Source: Sympetrum striolatum (lineage: Eukaryota; Arthropoda; Insecta; Odonata; Libellulidae). Taken from it: a DNA stretch of 64,000 bases. A model generated the notes under the pieces. It made no database searches and was not told the origin of the DNA. It was given only the letters and a program-made list of their open reading frames with translations. The stretch covers positions 72,916,841 through 72,980,840 of the forward strand of contig OX388349.1 of the NCBI GenBank assembly GCA_947579665.1, in the 5' to 3' direction. Position 1 is the stretch's first letter. Every line of letters starts with the position of its first letter. The position numbers and the translations under genes were made by a program. Below, piece by piece: positions 21,701 to 35,903 of the stretch.

Positions 21701-23035
21701 GAAAAAAAAACAAAAACGAAAAATTTAAGCAAATTTCATTTTTTCGTATTTTGTTTTCCTTAATTTTTTCTAATTTTATCGAAATATTATCGAGGAAAGC
21801 AACAAAAACAAATATTTTTGGCAAAATTTCATTTTTTTCCTCTTATTTTTCCCTAATTTTCTACATTTTATTGAGATTTTGTCTAAACAAGTAACAAAAA
21901 CGAATAATTTTAGTGAAATTTAAATGTTTTCCTCTGTTTTTTCACTTATTTTCTTCATTTCATTGAGATATTATCGAAAAAAGAATGAAAAACGAATAAA
22001 TTTAGCGAAATTTCAATATTTTTCATCTTTTTTCCTTAATTTTCCTAATTTTATCGCAATATTATCAAAGAAAGCAGCAAGAAGGATTATTTTTGGCGAA
22101 ATTTCAATTTTTTCCTCTTATTTTTCCCTAATTTCCTACATTTTATCGAGATATTATCGAAACAAGTAACAAAAACGAATAATTTTAAGGAAATTTTATT
22201 TAGTGTCCTTACATTTCCTCCTTTTATAGAGATATTATCGAAAAAAGCAACAAAAACGAAAAATTGTAGCGGAATTTCAGTTTTATCCTCTTTTTTTCCT
22301 AAAATTTCCTCATTTTATCTAGATATTTCCAAAAAAAAGCAACAAAAACGAATAATCATAGCAAAATTTCAATTTTTTCCTCTTTTTTATGCCATAATTT
22401 TCCTCATATTATCGAGATAGGACCGAAAAAAACAACAAAAACAGATAATTTTTTTCCTCTCTTTTTCCTTCATTTTCCTCATTTATAGAGATATTATCGA
22501 AAAAAGAAACAAAAACGAAAAATTTTAGTGAAATTTCAATTTTTTCCTTTTTTTCCTTAATTTTTCTCATTTTATCAAGATATGACCGAAAAAAGCAAAA
22601 AAACGAATAAATTTTGCGAAATTTCAATTTCTATCCACATATTTTTTCACTTTTTTTCTTCATTTCTTAAAGATATTATCGAGAAAAGAATGAAAAACGA
22701 ATAAATTTGGCGAAATTTCAATATTTTTCCTCTTTCTTTCCTTAATTTTCTTCATTTGACAGAGATATTACCTAAAATAAAATCAAAAACGAATAATTTT
22801 AGCTAAATTTCATTTTCTTCCTCTTTGTTTTCCTTAATATTCCTAATTTTATCGAAATATTATCAAAGAAAGCAAAAAAAAAACGATATTTTGGCGAAAT
22901 TTCAATTTTTTCCTCTTATTTTCCCCTAATTTTCTACATTTTATCGAGATATTATCGAAACAAGTAACAAAAACGAATAATTTTAGTGAAATTAAAATTT
23001 TTTCCTCTTTTTTTTCACTTATTTTCTTCATTTCA
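18713..23035. repeat. Three tandem copies of a 1441-bp higher-order repeat
   Basis: Copies at about 18713-20153, 20154-21594 and 21595-23035. Stretches I aligned by eye are identical, including odd variants such as tattggggatattatag, gatatttccaaaa and gagataggaccg. Sixteen gata-type anchors fall in one copy, so the unit is 16 monomers of about 90 bp. Parts of the same unit recur at about 35.09-35.87 kb and 51.13-51.98 kb. Near-complete identity points to very recent amplification or to an assembler repeating one unit. Confidence 0.92.
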
Positions 23036-26000
23036 TTGAGATATTATCGAAACAAGAATGAAAAACGAATAAATTTAGCGAAATTTCAATATTTTTCATC
23101 TTTTTTTCCTTAATTTTCCTCATTTTATAGAGATGTGACTGAAATAAGCAATAAAAACGAATAATATTAGCGAAATCTCAATTTTTATCCTCTTTTTTTT
23201 CCTTAATTTTTCTCATATTATCGAGATATGACCGAAAAAAGCAATAAAAACGAATAAATTTAGCGAATTTTCAATTTCTTTCCTCTTTTTTTCCTTAATT
23301 TTCTTCATTTTTTTGAGATATTATCGAAAAAAAATCAACAACGAATAATTTTAGCAAAATTTCATTTTTTTCCTCTTTTTGTTTCCTTAATATTCCTAAT
23401 TTTATCGATATATTATCAAAGAAAGCAAAAAAAAAACGATTTTTTTGGCGAAAGTTCAATTTTTTCCTCTTATTTTTCCCTAATTTTCTAAATTTTATCG
23501 AGATATTATCGAAACAAGTAACGAAAACGAATAATTCTAGGGAAATTTTATTTAGTTTCCTTACATTTCCTCCTTTTATAGAGATATTATCAAAAAAATC
23601 AACAAAAACGAAAAAGTTTAGCGAAATTTTAGTTTTTTCCTCTTTTTTTCCTAAAATTTCCTCATTTTATCTAGATATTACCGAAAAAAAGCAACAAAAA
23701 CGAATAATCATAGCAAAATTTCAATTTTTTCCTCTTTTTTTCCTTCATTTTCCTCATTTCTAGTGATATTATCGAAAAAAGAAACAAAAACGAAACATTT
23801 TAGTGAAATTTCAATTTTTTCCTTTTTTTCCTTAATTTTTCTCATTTTATCAACATATGACCGAAAAAAGCAATAAAAACGATTAAAATTTAGCGATATT
23901 TCAATTTCTATCCACATGTTTTCTCACTTATTTTCTTCATTTCATTAAGATATTATCGAGAAATGAATGAAAAACGAATAAATTTAGCGAAATTTCAATA
24001 TTTTTTGCTCTTTCTTTCCTTAATTTTCTTCATTTTACAGAGATATTACCGAAAAAAGAAAGAAAAAGGAATAATTTTTGCGAAATTACAAATTCATTCC
24101 TCTTTTTTTTCCTTAATTTTCTTCATTTTTTTGAGATATTATCGAAAAAAAGCAACAAAAAAGAATAATTTTAGTGAAATTTCAATTTTTTCCTTTTTTT
24201 CCTTAATTTTTCTCATTTTATCGAGATATGACCGAGAAAAGAAAGAAAAAGGAATAATTTTTGCGAAATTTCAATTTCTTTCCTCTTTTTTTTCCTTAAT
24301 TTTCTTCATTTTTTTGAGATATTATCGAAAAAAATCAAAAACGAATAATTTTAGCAAAATTTCATATTCTTCCTCTTTTTTTTCCTCAATATTCCTAATT
24401 TATTCGAAGTATTATCAGAGAAAGCAAAAAAAACGATTATTTTGGATAAATTTCAATTTTTTCCTCTTATTTATCCCTAATTTTCTACATTTTATCGAGA
24501 TATTATCGAAACAAGTAACAAAAACGAATAATTTTAGGAAATTTCATTTAGTTTCCTTATATTTCCTCCTTTTATAGAGATATTCTCGAAAAAAGCAACA
24601 AAAACGAAAAATTGTAGCAAAATTTCAATTTTTTCCTCTATTTTTCCCTTAATTTTCCTCATTTTATCGAGATGTGACCGAAAAAAGCCAGAAAAACAGA
24701 TAATTTTTTCAAAATTTTATTTTTTTTCCTCTTTTTTCCTTAATTTTCCTCATTTTATTGAGATGTGACCGAAATAAGCAATAAAAACGAATAATATTAG
24801 CGAAATCTCAATTTTTATCCCCTTCTTTTTCCTTAATTTTCCTCATTTAATCGTGATAATATCGAAAAAAGCAACAAATAGGAATATTTTTAGTAAAATT
24901 TCAATTTCTTCCTTTTTTCCTTAATTTTTCTCATTTTATCGAGATATGACCGAAAAAAGCAATAATAACGAATAAATTTTGCGAAATTTCGATTTCTTTC
25001 CACCTTTTTTCCTTAATTTTCTTCATTTATTGAGATATTATACAAGAAGAAATCAAAAACGAATAATTTTAGCAAAATTTCATTTTCTTCCTCTTTGTTT
25101 TCCTTAATATTCCTAATTTTATCGAAATATTATCAAAGAAAGCAAAAAAAACGATATTTTGCGAAATTTCAATTTTTTCCTCTTATTTTTCCCTAATTTT
25201 CTACATTTTATCGAGATATTATCGAAACAAGTAACAAAAACGAATAATTTTAGTGAAATTTAAATTTTTTCCTCTTTTTTTTCACTTATTTTCTTCATTT
25301 AATTGAGATATTATCGAAAAAAGAAAGAAAAACGAATAAATTTAGCGAAATTTCAATATTTTTCATCTTTTTTTCCTTAAATTTCCTAATTTTATCGAAA
25401 TATTATCAAAGAAAGCAACAAGAACGATTATTTTTGGCGAAATTTCAATTTTTTCCTCTTATTTTCCTTAATCGTTCTCATTTTATCGACATATTATTGA
25501 AGAAAGCAACGATAACGAATAATTTTAGCGAAATTTTAATTTTTTCCTCTTTTTTTCCCTTAATTTTCCTCATTTTATCGAGATATGACCGAAAAAAGCA
25601 ATAAAAACGAAAATATTTTGCGAAATTTCAATTTCTTTCCACATTTTTTTCACTTATTTTCTTCATTTCATTAAGATATTATCGAAAAAAGAATGAAAAA
25701 CGAATAAATTTAGCGAAATTTCAATATTTTTCCTCTTTCTTTCCTTAATTTTCTTCATTTAACAGAGATATTACCGAAAAAAGAAAGAAAAAGGAATAAT
25801 TTTTGCGAAATTACAAATTCATTCCTCTTTTTTTTCCTTAATTTTCTTCATTTTTTTGAGATATTATCGAAAAAAAACCAAAAACGAAAAATTTTAGCAA
25901 AATTTCATTTTTTTCCTATTTTTTTTTCCTTAATTTTTTCTAATTTTATCGAAATATTATCAAAGAAAGCAACAAGAACGATTATTTTTGGCAAAATTTC

Positions 26001-28349
26001 AATTTTTTCCTCTTATTTTTCCCTAATTTTCTACATTTAATCGAGATGTTATCGAAAAAAGTAACAAAAACGAATTATTTTAGGGAAATTTCATTTAGTT
26101 TCCTTACATTTCCTTCTTTTATGGAGATATTATCGAAAAAAGCTACAAAAACTAATAATATTAGCGAAATCTCAATTTTTATCCTCTTTTTTTCCTTAAT
26201 TTTCCTCATTTAATCGTGATATTATTGAAAAAAGCAACAAAAAGGAATATTTTAAGTAAAATTTCAATTTCTTCCCTTTTTTGCTTAATTTTTCTCATTT
26301 TATCGAGATATGACCGAAAAAAGCAATAAAAACGAATTAATTTTGCGAAATTTCAATTTCTTTCCACTTTTTTTCCTTAATTTTCTTCATTTATTGAGAT
26401 ATTATCCAAAAAAAAATCAAAAACGAATAATTTTAGCTAAATTTCATTTTCTTCCTCTTTGTTTTCCTTAATATTCCTAATTTTATCGAAATATTATCAA
26501 AGAAAGCAAAAAAAAACGATATTTTGGCGAAATTTCAATTTTTTCCTCTTATTTTTCCCTAATTTTCTACATTTTATCGAGATATTATCGAAACAAGTAA
26601 CGAAAACGAATAATTCTAGGGAAATTTTATTTAGTTTCCTTACATTTCCTCCTTTTATAGAGATATTATCAAAAAAAGCAACAAAAACGAAAAATTGTAG
26701 CGAAATTTCAGTTTTTTCCTCTTTTTTTCCTAAAATTTCCTCATTTTATCTAGATATTACCGAAAAAAAGCAACAAAAACGAATAATCATAGCAAAATTT
26801 CAATTTTTTCCTCTTTTTTTCCTTCATTTTCCTCATTTCTAGTGATATTATCGAAAAAAGAAACAAAAACGAAACATTTTAGTGAAATTTCAATTTTTTC
26901 CTTTTTTTCCTTAATTTTTCTCATTTCATCAACGTATGACCGAAAAAAGCAATAAAAACGATTAAAATTTAGCGATATTTCAATTTCTATCCACATGTTT
27001 TTTCACTTATTTTCTTCATTTCATTAAGATATTATCGAGAAATGAATGAAAAACGAATAAATTTAGCGAAATTTCAATATTTTTTGCTCTTTCTTTCCTT
27101 AATTTTCTTCATTTTACAGAGATATTACCGAAAAAAGAAAGAAAAAGGAATAATTTTTGCGAAATTACAAATTCATTCCTCTTTTTTTTCCTTAATTTTC
27201 TTCATTTTTTTGAGATATTATCGAAAAAAAGCAACAAAAAAGAATAATTTTAGTGAAATTTCAATTTTTTCCTTTTTTTCCTTAATTTTTCTCATTTTAT
27301 CGAGATATTATCGAAAAAAATCAAAAACGAATAATTTTAGCAAAATTTCATATTCTTCCTCTTTTTTTTCCTCAATATTCCTAATTTATTCGAAATATTA
27401 TCAAAGAAAGCAAAAAAAACGATTATTTTGGATAAATTTCAATTTTTTCCTCTTATTTATCCCTAATTTTCTACATTTTATCGAGATATTATCGAAACAA
27501 GTAACAAAAACGAATAATTTTAGGAAATTTCATTTAGTTTCCTTATATTTCCTCCTTTTATAGAGATATTCTCGAAAAAAGCAACAAAAACGAAAAATTG
27601 TAGCGAAATTTCAGTTTTTTTCTATTTTTTTCCTTTAATTTTCCTCATTAAATTGATATATTATCGAAAAAAGCATCAAAAACGAATAATTTTAGCAAAA
27701 TTTCAATTTTTTCCTCTATTTTTCCCTTAATTTTCCTCATTTTATCGAGATGTGACCGACAAAAGCCAGAAAAACAGATAATTTTTTTCAAAATCTCAAT
27801 TTTTATCCTCTTCTCTTTCCTTAATTTTCCTTATTTAATCGTGATAATATCGAAAAAAGCAGCAAAAGGGTAATATTTTTAGTAAAATTTCAATTTCTTC
27901 CTTTTTTCCTTAATTTTTCTCATTTTATCGAGATATGACCGAAAAAAGCAATAAAAACAAATAAATTTTTCGAAATTTAATTTCTTTCCACTTTCTTTTC
28001 TTAAATTTCATCATTTTTTGAGATATTATCGAAAAAAAATCAAAAACGAATAATTTTAGCAAAATTTCATTTTCTTCCTCTTTGTTTTCCTTAATATTCC
28101 TAATTTTATCGAAATATTATCAAAGAAAGCAAAAAAAACGATATTTTGGCGAAATTTCAATTTTTTCCTCTTATTTTTCCCTAATTTTCAACATTTCATC
28201 GAGATATTATCGAAACAAGTAAAAAAACCAATAATTTTAGTGAAATTTTAATTTTTTTCTCTTTTTTTTTCACTTATTTTCTTAATTTCATTGAGATATT
28301 ATCGAAGAAAGAATGAAAAACGAATAAATTTAGCGAAATTTCGATATTT

Positions 28350-31300
28350 TTCATCTTTTTTTCCTTAATTTTCCTAATTTTATCGAAATATTATCAAAGA
28401 AATGAACAAGTACGATTATTTTTGGCGAAATTTCAATTTTTTCCTCTTATTTTTCCCTAATTTTCTACATTTTACCGAGATATTATCGAAACAAGTAACA
28501 AAAACGAATAATATTAGTGAAATTTCATTTAGTTTCCTTACATTTCCTCTTTTTTTCTTAAAATATCCTCATTTTATCTAGATTTTACCGAAAAAATGCT
28601 ACAAAAACGAATAATCATAGCAAAATTTCAATTTTTTCCTCTTTTTTTCCCTTAATTTTTCTCATTTTATCGAGATATGACCGAAGAAAGCAACAAAAAC
28701 AGATAATTTTTTTCCTCTTTTTTTCCTTAATTTTCCTCATTTATGGAGATATGACCGAAATAAGCATTAAAAACGAATAATATTAGCAAAGTCTCAATTT
28801 TTATCCTCTTTTTTTTCCTTAATAAATCTCATTTAATCGAGATATTATCGAAAAAAGCAACAAAAACGAATAATTTTAGTGAAATTTCAATTTTTTCCTT
28901 TTTTTTCTTAATTTTTCTCATTTTATCGAGATATGACCGAAAAAACGAATATATTTAGCGAAATTTCAATATTTTTCCTCTTTCTTTCCTTAATTTTCTT
29001 CATTTTACAGAGATATTACCGAAAAAAGAAAGAAAAAGGTATAATTTTTGCGAAATTTCAATTTCTTTCCACTTTTTTTCCTTAATTTTCTTCATTTTTT
29101 TGAGATATTATCGAAAAAAAATCAAAAACGAATAATTTTATCAAAATTTCATTTTTTTCCTCTTTTTTTCCTTAATATTCCTAATTTTATCGAAATATTA
29201 TCAAAGAAAGCAAAGAAAACGATATTTTTGGCGAAATTTCAATTTTTTCCTCTTATTTTTCCCTAATTTTCTTCATTTTATCGAGATATTATCTAAACAA
29301 GTTACAAAAACGAATAATTTTAGTGAAATTTAAATTTTTTCCTCTTTTTTTCACTTATTTTCTTCATTCCATTGAGATTGAGAGCAAAAAAAAACGATTT
29401 TTTTGGCGAAATTTCAATTTTTTCCTCTTATTTTTCCCTTATTTTCTTGATTTCATTGAGATATTATCGAAAAAGAATGAAAAACGAATAAATTTAGCGA
29501 AATTTCAATATTTTTCATCTTTTTTTCCTTAATTTTCCTAATTTTATCGAAATATTATCAAAGAAAGCAACAAGAAGGATTATTTTTGGCGAAATTTCAA
29601 TTTTTTCCTCTTATTTTCCCCTAATTTTCTACATTTTATCGAGATATTATCGAAACAAGTAACAAAAACGAATAATTTTAGGGAAATTTTATTTAGTTTC
29701 CTTACATTTCCTCCTTTTATAGAGATATTATCGAAAAAAGCAACAAAAACGAAAAATTGTAGCGGAATTTCAGTTTTTTCCTCTTTTTTTCCTAAAATTT
29801 CCTCATTTTATCTAGATATTATCGAAAAAAAGCAACAAAAAAAGATAATTTTTTTCAAAATTTTAATTTTTTTCCTTAATTTTCCTCATTTTATAGAGAT
29901 ATGACCGAAATAAGAAATAAAAACGAATAATTTTAGTGAAATTTCAATATTTTCTTTTTTTCCTTAATTTTTCTCATTTTATCGAGATATGACAGATAAA
30001 AGCAATAAAAACGAATAAATTTTGTGAAATTTAACTTTTATCCTCTTCTTTTTCCTTAATATTCCTCATTTAATCGAGATATTATCGAAAAGAGCAACAA
30101 AAACGAATAATTTTAGTGAAATTTCAATTTTTTCCTTTTTTCCTTAATTTTTCTCATTTTATCGAGATATGACCGAAAAAAGAAATAAAAACGAATAAAT
30201 TTTGCGAAATTTCGATTTCTTTCCACTTTTTTTCCTTAATTTTCTTCAGTTTACCGAGAAATTACGGAAAAAATAAAGAAAAAGGAATAATTTTTGTGAA
30301 ATTTCAATTTCCTTCCTCTTTTTTTCCTTAATTTTCTTCATTTTTTGAGATATTATCGAAAAAAAATCAAAAACGAAAAATTTTAGCAAAATTTCATTTT
30401 CTTCCTCTTTTTTTTCCCCTGAATATTCCTAATTTATTCCAAATATTATCAAAAATAGCAAAAAAAAACGATTACTTTGGCGAAATTTCAATTTTTTCCT
30501 CTTATTTTTCCCTTATTTTCTTCATTTAATTGAGATATTATCGAAAAAAGAATGAAAAACGAATAAATTTAGCGAAATTTCAATATTTTTCATCTTTTTT
30601 TCCTTAATTTTCCTAATTTTATCGAAATATTATCAAAGAAAGCTACAAGAACGATTATTTTTGGTTAAATTTCAATTTTTTCCTCTTATTTTCCCCTAAT
30701 TTTCTACATTTTATCGAGATATAATCGAAACAAGTAACAAAAACTAATAATTTTAGGGAAATTTTATTTAGTTTCCATACATTTCCTCCTTTTATAGAGA
30801 TATTATCGAAAAAAGCAACAAAAACGAGAAATTGTAGCGAAAATTAAGTTTTTTCCTCTTTTTTTCCTAAAATTTCCTCATTTTATCTAGATATTATCGA
30901 AAAAAAGCAACAGAAAAAGATAATTTTTTTCAAAATTTTAGTTTTTTTCCTTAATTTTCCTCATTTTATAGAGATATGACCGAAATAAGAAATAAAAACG
31001 AATAATTTTAGTGAAATTTCAATATTTTCTTTCTTTCCTTAATTTTTCTCATTTTATCGAGATATGAAAGATAAAAGCAATAAAAACGAATAAATTTTGC
31101 GAAATTTAACTTTCATCCTCTTCTTTTTCCTTAATATTCCTCATTTAATCGAGATATTATCGAAAAGAGCAACAAAAACGATTAATTTTAGTGAAATTTC
31201 AATTTTTTCTTTTTTTCCTTAATTTTTTCATTTTATCGAGATATGACCGATAAAAGCAATAAAAACGAATAAATTTCGTGAAATTTCAATTTCATCATAC

Positions 31301-31380
31301 ATATTTTTCACTTATTTTCTTCATTTCATTGAGATATTATCGAAAAAAGAATGAAAAGGAATAATTTTTGCGAAATTACA
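28350..31380. repeat. Segment of about 3 kb duplicated from 15.7-18.8 kb
   Basis: Monomer order matches with an offset of 12620 bp; for instance the frames at 16428-16646 and 16703 recur at 29048-29266 and 29323. Its right half (from about 30.3 kb) is present again at about 32.2-33.4 kb. Boundaries are approximate. Confidence 0.8.
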
Positions 31381-33930
31381 AATTCATTCCTTTTTTTTTC
31401 CGTAATTTTCTTCATTTATTGAGGATATTATAGAAAAAAAACCAAAAACGAAAAATTTATGCAAATTTCATTTTTTCGTATTTTGTTTTCCTTAATTTTT
31501 TCTAATTTTATCGAAATATTATCGAGGAAAGCAACAAAAACAAATATTTTTGGCAAAATTTCAATTTTTTCCTCTTATTTTTCCCCAATTTTCCACATTT
31601 TATCGAGATATGACCGAAAAAAGCAATAAAAACGAATAAATTTTGCGAAATTTAATTTCTTTCCACTTTTTTTTCTTAAATTTCATCATTTTTTGAGATA
31701 TTATCGAAAAAAAATCAAAAACGAATAATTTTAGCAAAATTTCATTTTCTTCCTCTTTGTTTTCCTTAAAATTCCTAATTTTATCGAAATATTATCAAAG
31801 AAAGCAAAAAAAACGATATTTTGGCGAAATTTCAATTTTTTCCTCTTATTTTCCCTAATTTTCAACATTTTATCGAGATATTATCGAAACAAGTAACAAA
31901 ACCGAATAATTTTAGTGAAATTAAAATTTTTTCCTCTTTTTTTTCACTTATTTTCTTCATTTCATTGAGATATTATCGAAACAAGAATGAAAAACGAATA
32001 AATTTAGCGAAATTTCAATATTTTTCATCTTTTTTTCCTTAATTTTCCTCATTTTATAGAGATGTGACCGAAATAAGCAATAAAAACGAATAATATTAGC
32101 GAAATCTCAATTTTTATCCTCTTTTTTTTCCTTAATTTTTCTCATATTATCGAGATATGACCGAAAAAAGAAAGAAAAAGGAATAATTTTTGCGAAATTT
32201 CAATTTCTTTCCTCTTTTTTTCCTTAATTTTCTTCATTTTTTTGAGATATTATCGAAAAAAAATCAAAAACGAAAAATTTTAGCAAAATTTCATTTTCTT
32301 CCTCTTTTTTTTTTCCCTGAATATTCCTAATTTATTCCAAATATTATCAAAAATAGCAAAAAAAACGATTATTTTGGCGAAATTTCAATTTTTTCCTCTT
32401 ATTTTTCCCTTATTTTCTTCATTTAATTGAGATATTATCGAAAAAAGAATGAAAAACGAATAAATTTAGCGAAATTTCAATATTTTTCATCTTTTTTTCC
32501 TTAATTTTCCTAATTTTATCGAAATATTATCAAAGAAACCTACAAGAACGATTATTTTTGGTTAAATTTCAATTTTTTCCTCTTATTTTCCCCTAATTTT
32601 CTACATTTTATCGAGATATTATCGAAACAAGTAACAAAAACGAATAATTTTAGGGAAATTTTATTTAGTTTCCGTACATTTCCTCCTTTTATAGAGATAT
32701 TATCGAAAAAAGCAACAAAAACGAGAAATTGTAGCGAAAATTAAGTTTTTTCCTCTTTTTTTCCTAAAATTTCCTCATTTTATCTAGATATTATCGAAAA
32801 AAAGCAACAGAAAAAGATAATTTTTTTCAAAATTTTAATTTTTTTCCTTAATTTTCCTCATTTTATAGAGATATGACCGAAATAAGAAATAAAAACGAAT
32901 AATTTTAGTGAAATTTCAATATTTTCTTTTTTTCCTTAATTTTTCTCATTTTATCGAGATATGAAAGATAAAAGCAATAAAAACGAATAAATTTTGCGAA
33001 ATTTAACTTTCATCCTCTTCTTTTTCCTTAATATTCCTCATTTAATCGAGATATTATCGAAAAGAGCAACAAAAACGATTAATTTTAGTGAAATTTCAAT
33101 TTTTTCTTTTTTTCCTTAATTTTTTCATTTTATCGAGATATGACCGATAAAAGCAATAAAAACGAATAAATTTTGTGAAATTTCAATTTCTTCATACATA
33201 TTTTTCACTTATTTTCTTCATTTCATTGAGATATTATCGAAAAAAGAATGAAAAAGGAATAATTTTTGCGAAATTACAAATTCATTCCTCTTTTTTTTCC
33301 GTAATTTTCTTCATTTATTGGGGATATTATAGAAAAAAAACCAAAAACGAAAAATTTAAGCAAATTTCATTTTTCGTATTTTGTTTTCCTTAATTTATTC
33401 TAATTTTATCGAAAATATTATCGAGGAAAGCAACAAAAACAAATATTTTGGCAAAATTTCAATTTTTTCCTCTTATTTTTCCCCAATTTTCACATTTTAT
33501 CGAGATATGACCGAAAAAAAGCATAAAAACGAATAAATTTTGCGAAATTTAATTTCTTTCCACTTTTTTTTCTTAAATTTCATCATTTTTTGAGATATTA
33601 TCGAAAAAAAAATCAAAAACGAATAATTTTAGCAAATTTCGTTTTCTTCCTCTTTGTTTTCCTTAAAATTCCTAATTTTATCGAAATATTATCAAAGAAA
33701 GCAAAAAAAACGATATTTTGGCGAAATTTCAATTTTTTCCTCTATTTTCCCTAATTTTCAACATTTTATCGAGATATTATCGAAACAAGTAACAAAACCG
33801 AATAATTTTAGTGAAATTAAAATTTTTTCCTCTTTTTTTTTCACTTATTTTCTTCATTTCATGAGATATTATCGAAACAAGAATGAAAACGAATAAATTT
33901 AGCGAAATTTCAATATTTTCATCTTTTTTT

Positions 33931-35210
33931 CCTTAATTTTCCTCATTTTATAGAGATGTGACCGAAATAAGCAATAAAAACGAATAATATTAGCGAAATC
34001 TCAATTTTATCCTCTTTTTTTTCCTTAATTTTTCTCATATTATCGAGATATGACCAAAAAAAGCAATAAAAACGAATAAATTTAGCGAATTTTCAATTTC
34101 TTTCCTCTTTTTTTCCTTAATTTTCTTCATTTTTTTGAGATATTATCGAAAAAAGCAATAAAAACGAATAAATTTAGCGAATTTTCAATTTCTTTCCTCT
34201 TTTTTTCCTTAATTTTCTTCATTTTTTTGAGAAATCAACAACGAATAATTTTAGCAAAATTTCATTTTTTTCCTCTTTTTGTTTCCTTAATATTCCTAAT
34301 TTTATCGAAATATTATCAAAGAAAGCAAAAAAAAAACGATTTTTTTGGCGAAAGTTCAATTTTTTCCTCTTATTTTTCCCTAATTTTCTACATTTTATCG
34401 AGATTTTATCTAAACAAGTAACAAAAACGAATAATTTTAGTGAAATTTAAATTTTTTCCTCTTTTTTTTCACTTATTTTCTTCATTTCATTGAGATATTA
34501 TCGAAGAAAGAATGAAATACGAATAAATTTAGCGAAATTTCAATATTTTTTCATCTTTTTTTCCTTAATTTTCCTCATTTTATAGAGATGTGACCGAAAT
34601 AAGCAATAAATACGAATAATATTAGCGAAATCTCAATTTTTATCCTCTTTTTTTTCCTTAATTTTTCTCATATTATCGAGATATGACCGAAAAAAGCAAT
34701 AAAAACGAATAAATTTAGCGAATTTTCAATTTCTTTCCTCTTTTTTTCCTTAATTTTCTTCATTTTTTTGAGATATTATCGAAAAAAGCAATAAAAACGA
34801 ATAAATTTAGCGAATTTTCAATTTCTTTCCTCTTTTTTTCCTTTATTTTCTTCATTTTTTTGAGATATTATCGAAAAAAAATCAAAAACGAATAATTTTA
34901 GCAAAATTTCATTTTTTTTCCTCTTTTTGTTTCCTTAATATTCCTAATTTTATCGAAATATTATCAAAGAAAGCAAAAAAAAAACGATTTTTTTGCCGAA
35001 AGTTCAATTTTTTCCTCTTATTTTTCCCTAATTTTCTACATTTTATCGAGATTTTATCTAAACAAGTAACAAAAACGAATAATTTTAGTGAAATTTAAAT
35101 GTTTTCTTCTGTTTTTTCACTTATTTTCTTCATTTCATTGAGATATTATCGAAAAAAAGAATGAAAAACGAATAAATTTAGCGAAATTTCAATATTTTTC
35201 ATCTTTTTTT
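33931..35210. repeat. Two tandem copies of a higher-order repeat of about 640 bp
   Basis: Copies start near 33931 and 34564; both contain the rare gcgaattttcaatttc and gcgaaagttcaatt variants. The offset shifts from 633 to 647 bp because the first copy has lost 14 bp near 34232 (ttttttgagaaatcaac instead of gagatattatcg). Confidence 0.7.
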
Positions 35211-35869
35211 CCTTAATTTTCCTAATTTTATCGCAATATTATCAAAGAAAGCAGCAAGAAGGATTATTTTTGGCGAAATTTCAATTTTTTCCTCTTATTT
35301 TTCCCTAATTTCCTACATTTTATCGAGATATTATCGAAACAAGTAACAAAAACGAATAATTTTAAGGAAATTTTATTTAGTGTCCTTACATTTCCTCCTT
35401 TTATAGAGATATTATCGAAAAAAGCAACAAAAACGAAAAATTGTAGCGGAATTTCAGTTTTATCCTCTTTTTTTTCCTAAAATTTCCTCATTTTATCTAG
35501 ATATTACCGAAAAAAAAGCAACAAAAACGAATAATCATAGCAAAATTTCAATTTTTTCTTCTTTTTTATGCCATAATTTTCCTCATATTATCGAGATAGG
35601 ACCGAAAAAAACAACAAAAACAGATAATTTTTTTCCTCTCTTTTTCCTTCATTTTCCTCATTTATAGAGATATTATCGAAAAAAGAAACAAAAACGAAAA
35701 ATTTTATTGAAATTTCAATTTTTTCCTTTTTTTCCTTAATTTTTCTCATTTTATCAAGATATGACCGAAAAAAGCAAAAAAAACGAATAAATTTTGCGAA
35801 ATTTCAATTTCTATCCACATATTTTTTCACTTTTTTTCTTCATTTCTTAAAGATATTACCGAGAAAAGA

Positions 35870-35903
35870 TTGTACAGATATTTTGCGGTAAGATGGTAAA
35901 GAT
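35870..35903. other. Non-satellite filler at a satellite deletion junction
   Basis: After gagaaaaga the expected atgaaaaacg monomer is replaced by about 34 bp containing tgtacag and ttttgcggtaagatgg, then satellite resumes at ttgacagag. Compared with the intact copies at 19.8 kb and 51.9 kb about 65-70 bp are missing. Confidence 0.7.

Noticed and set aside
23963..24577. Open frame of 204 codons in the satellite
   Set aside because: The peptide is a translation of about seven satellite monomers (Phe/Leu/Ile/Lys-rich, recurring every 91 bp through three frames). Other copies are interrupted at random, with no start context or domain.
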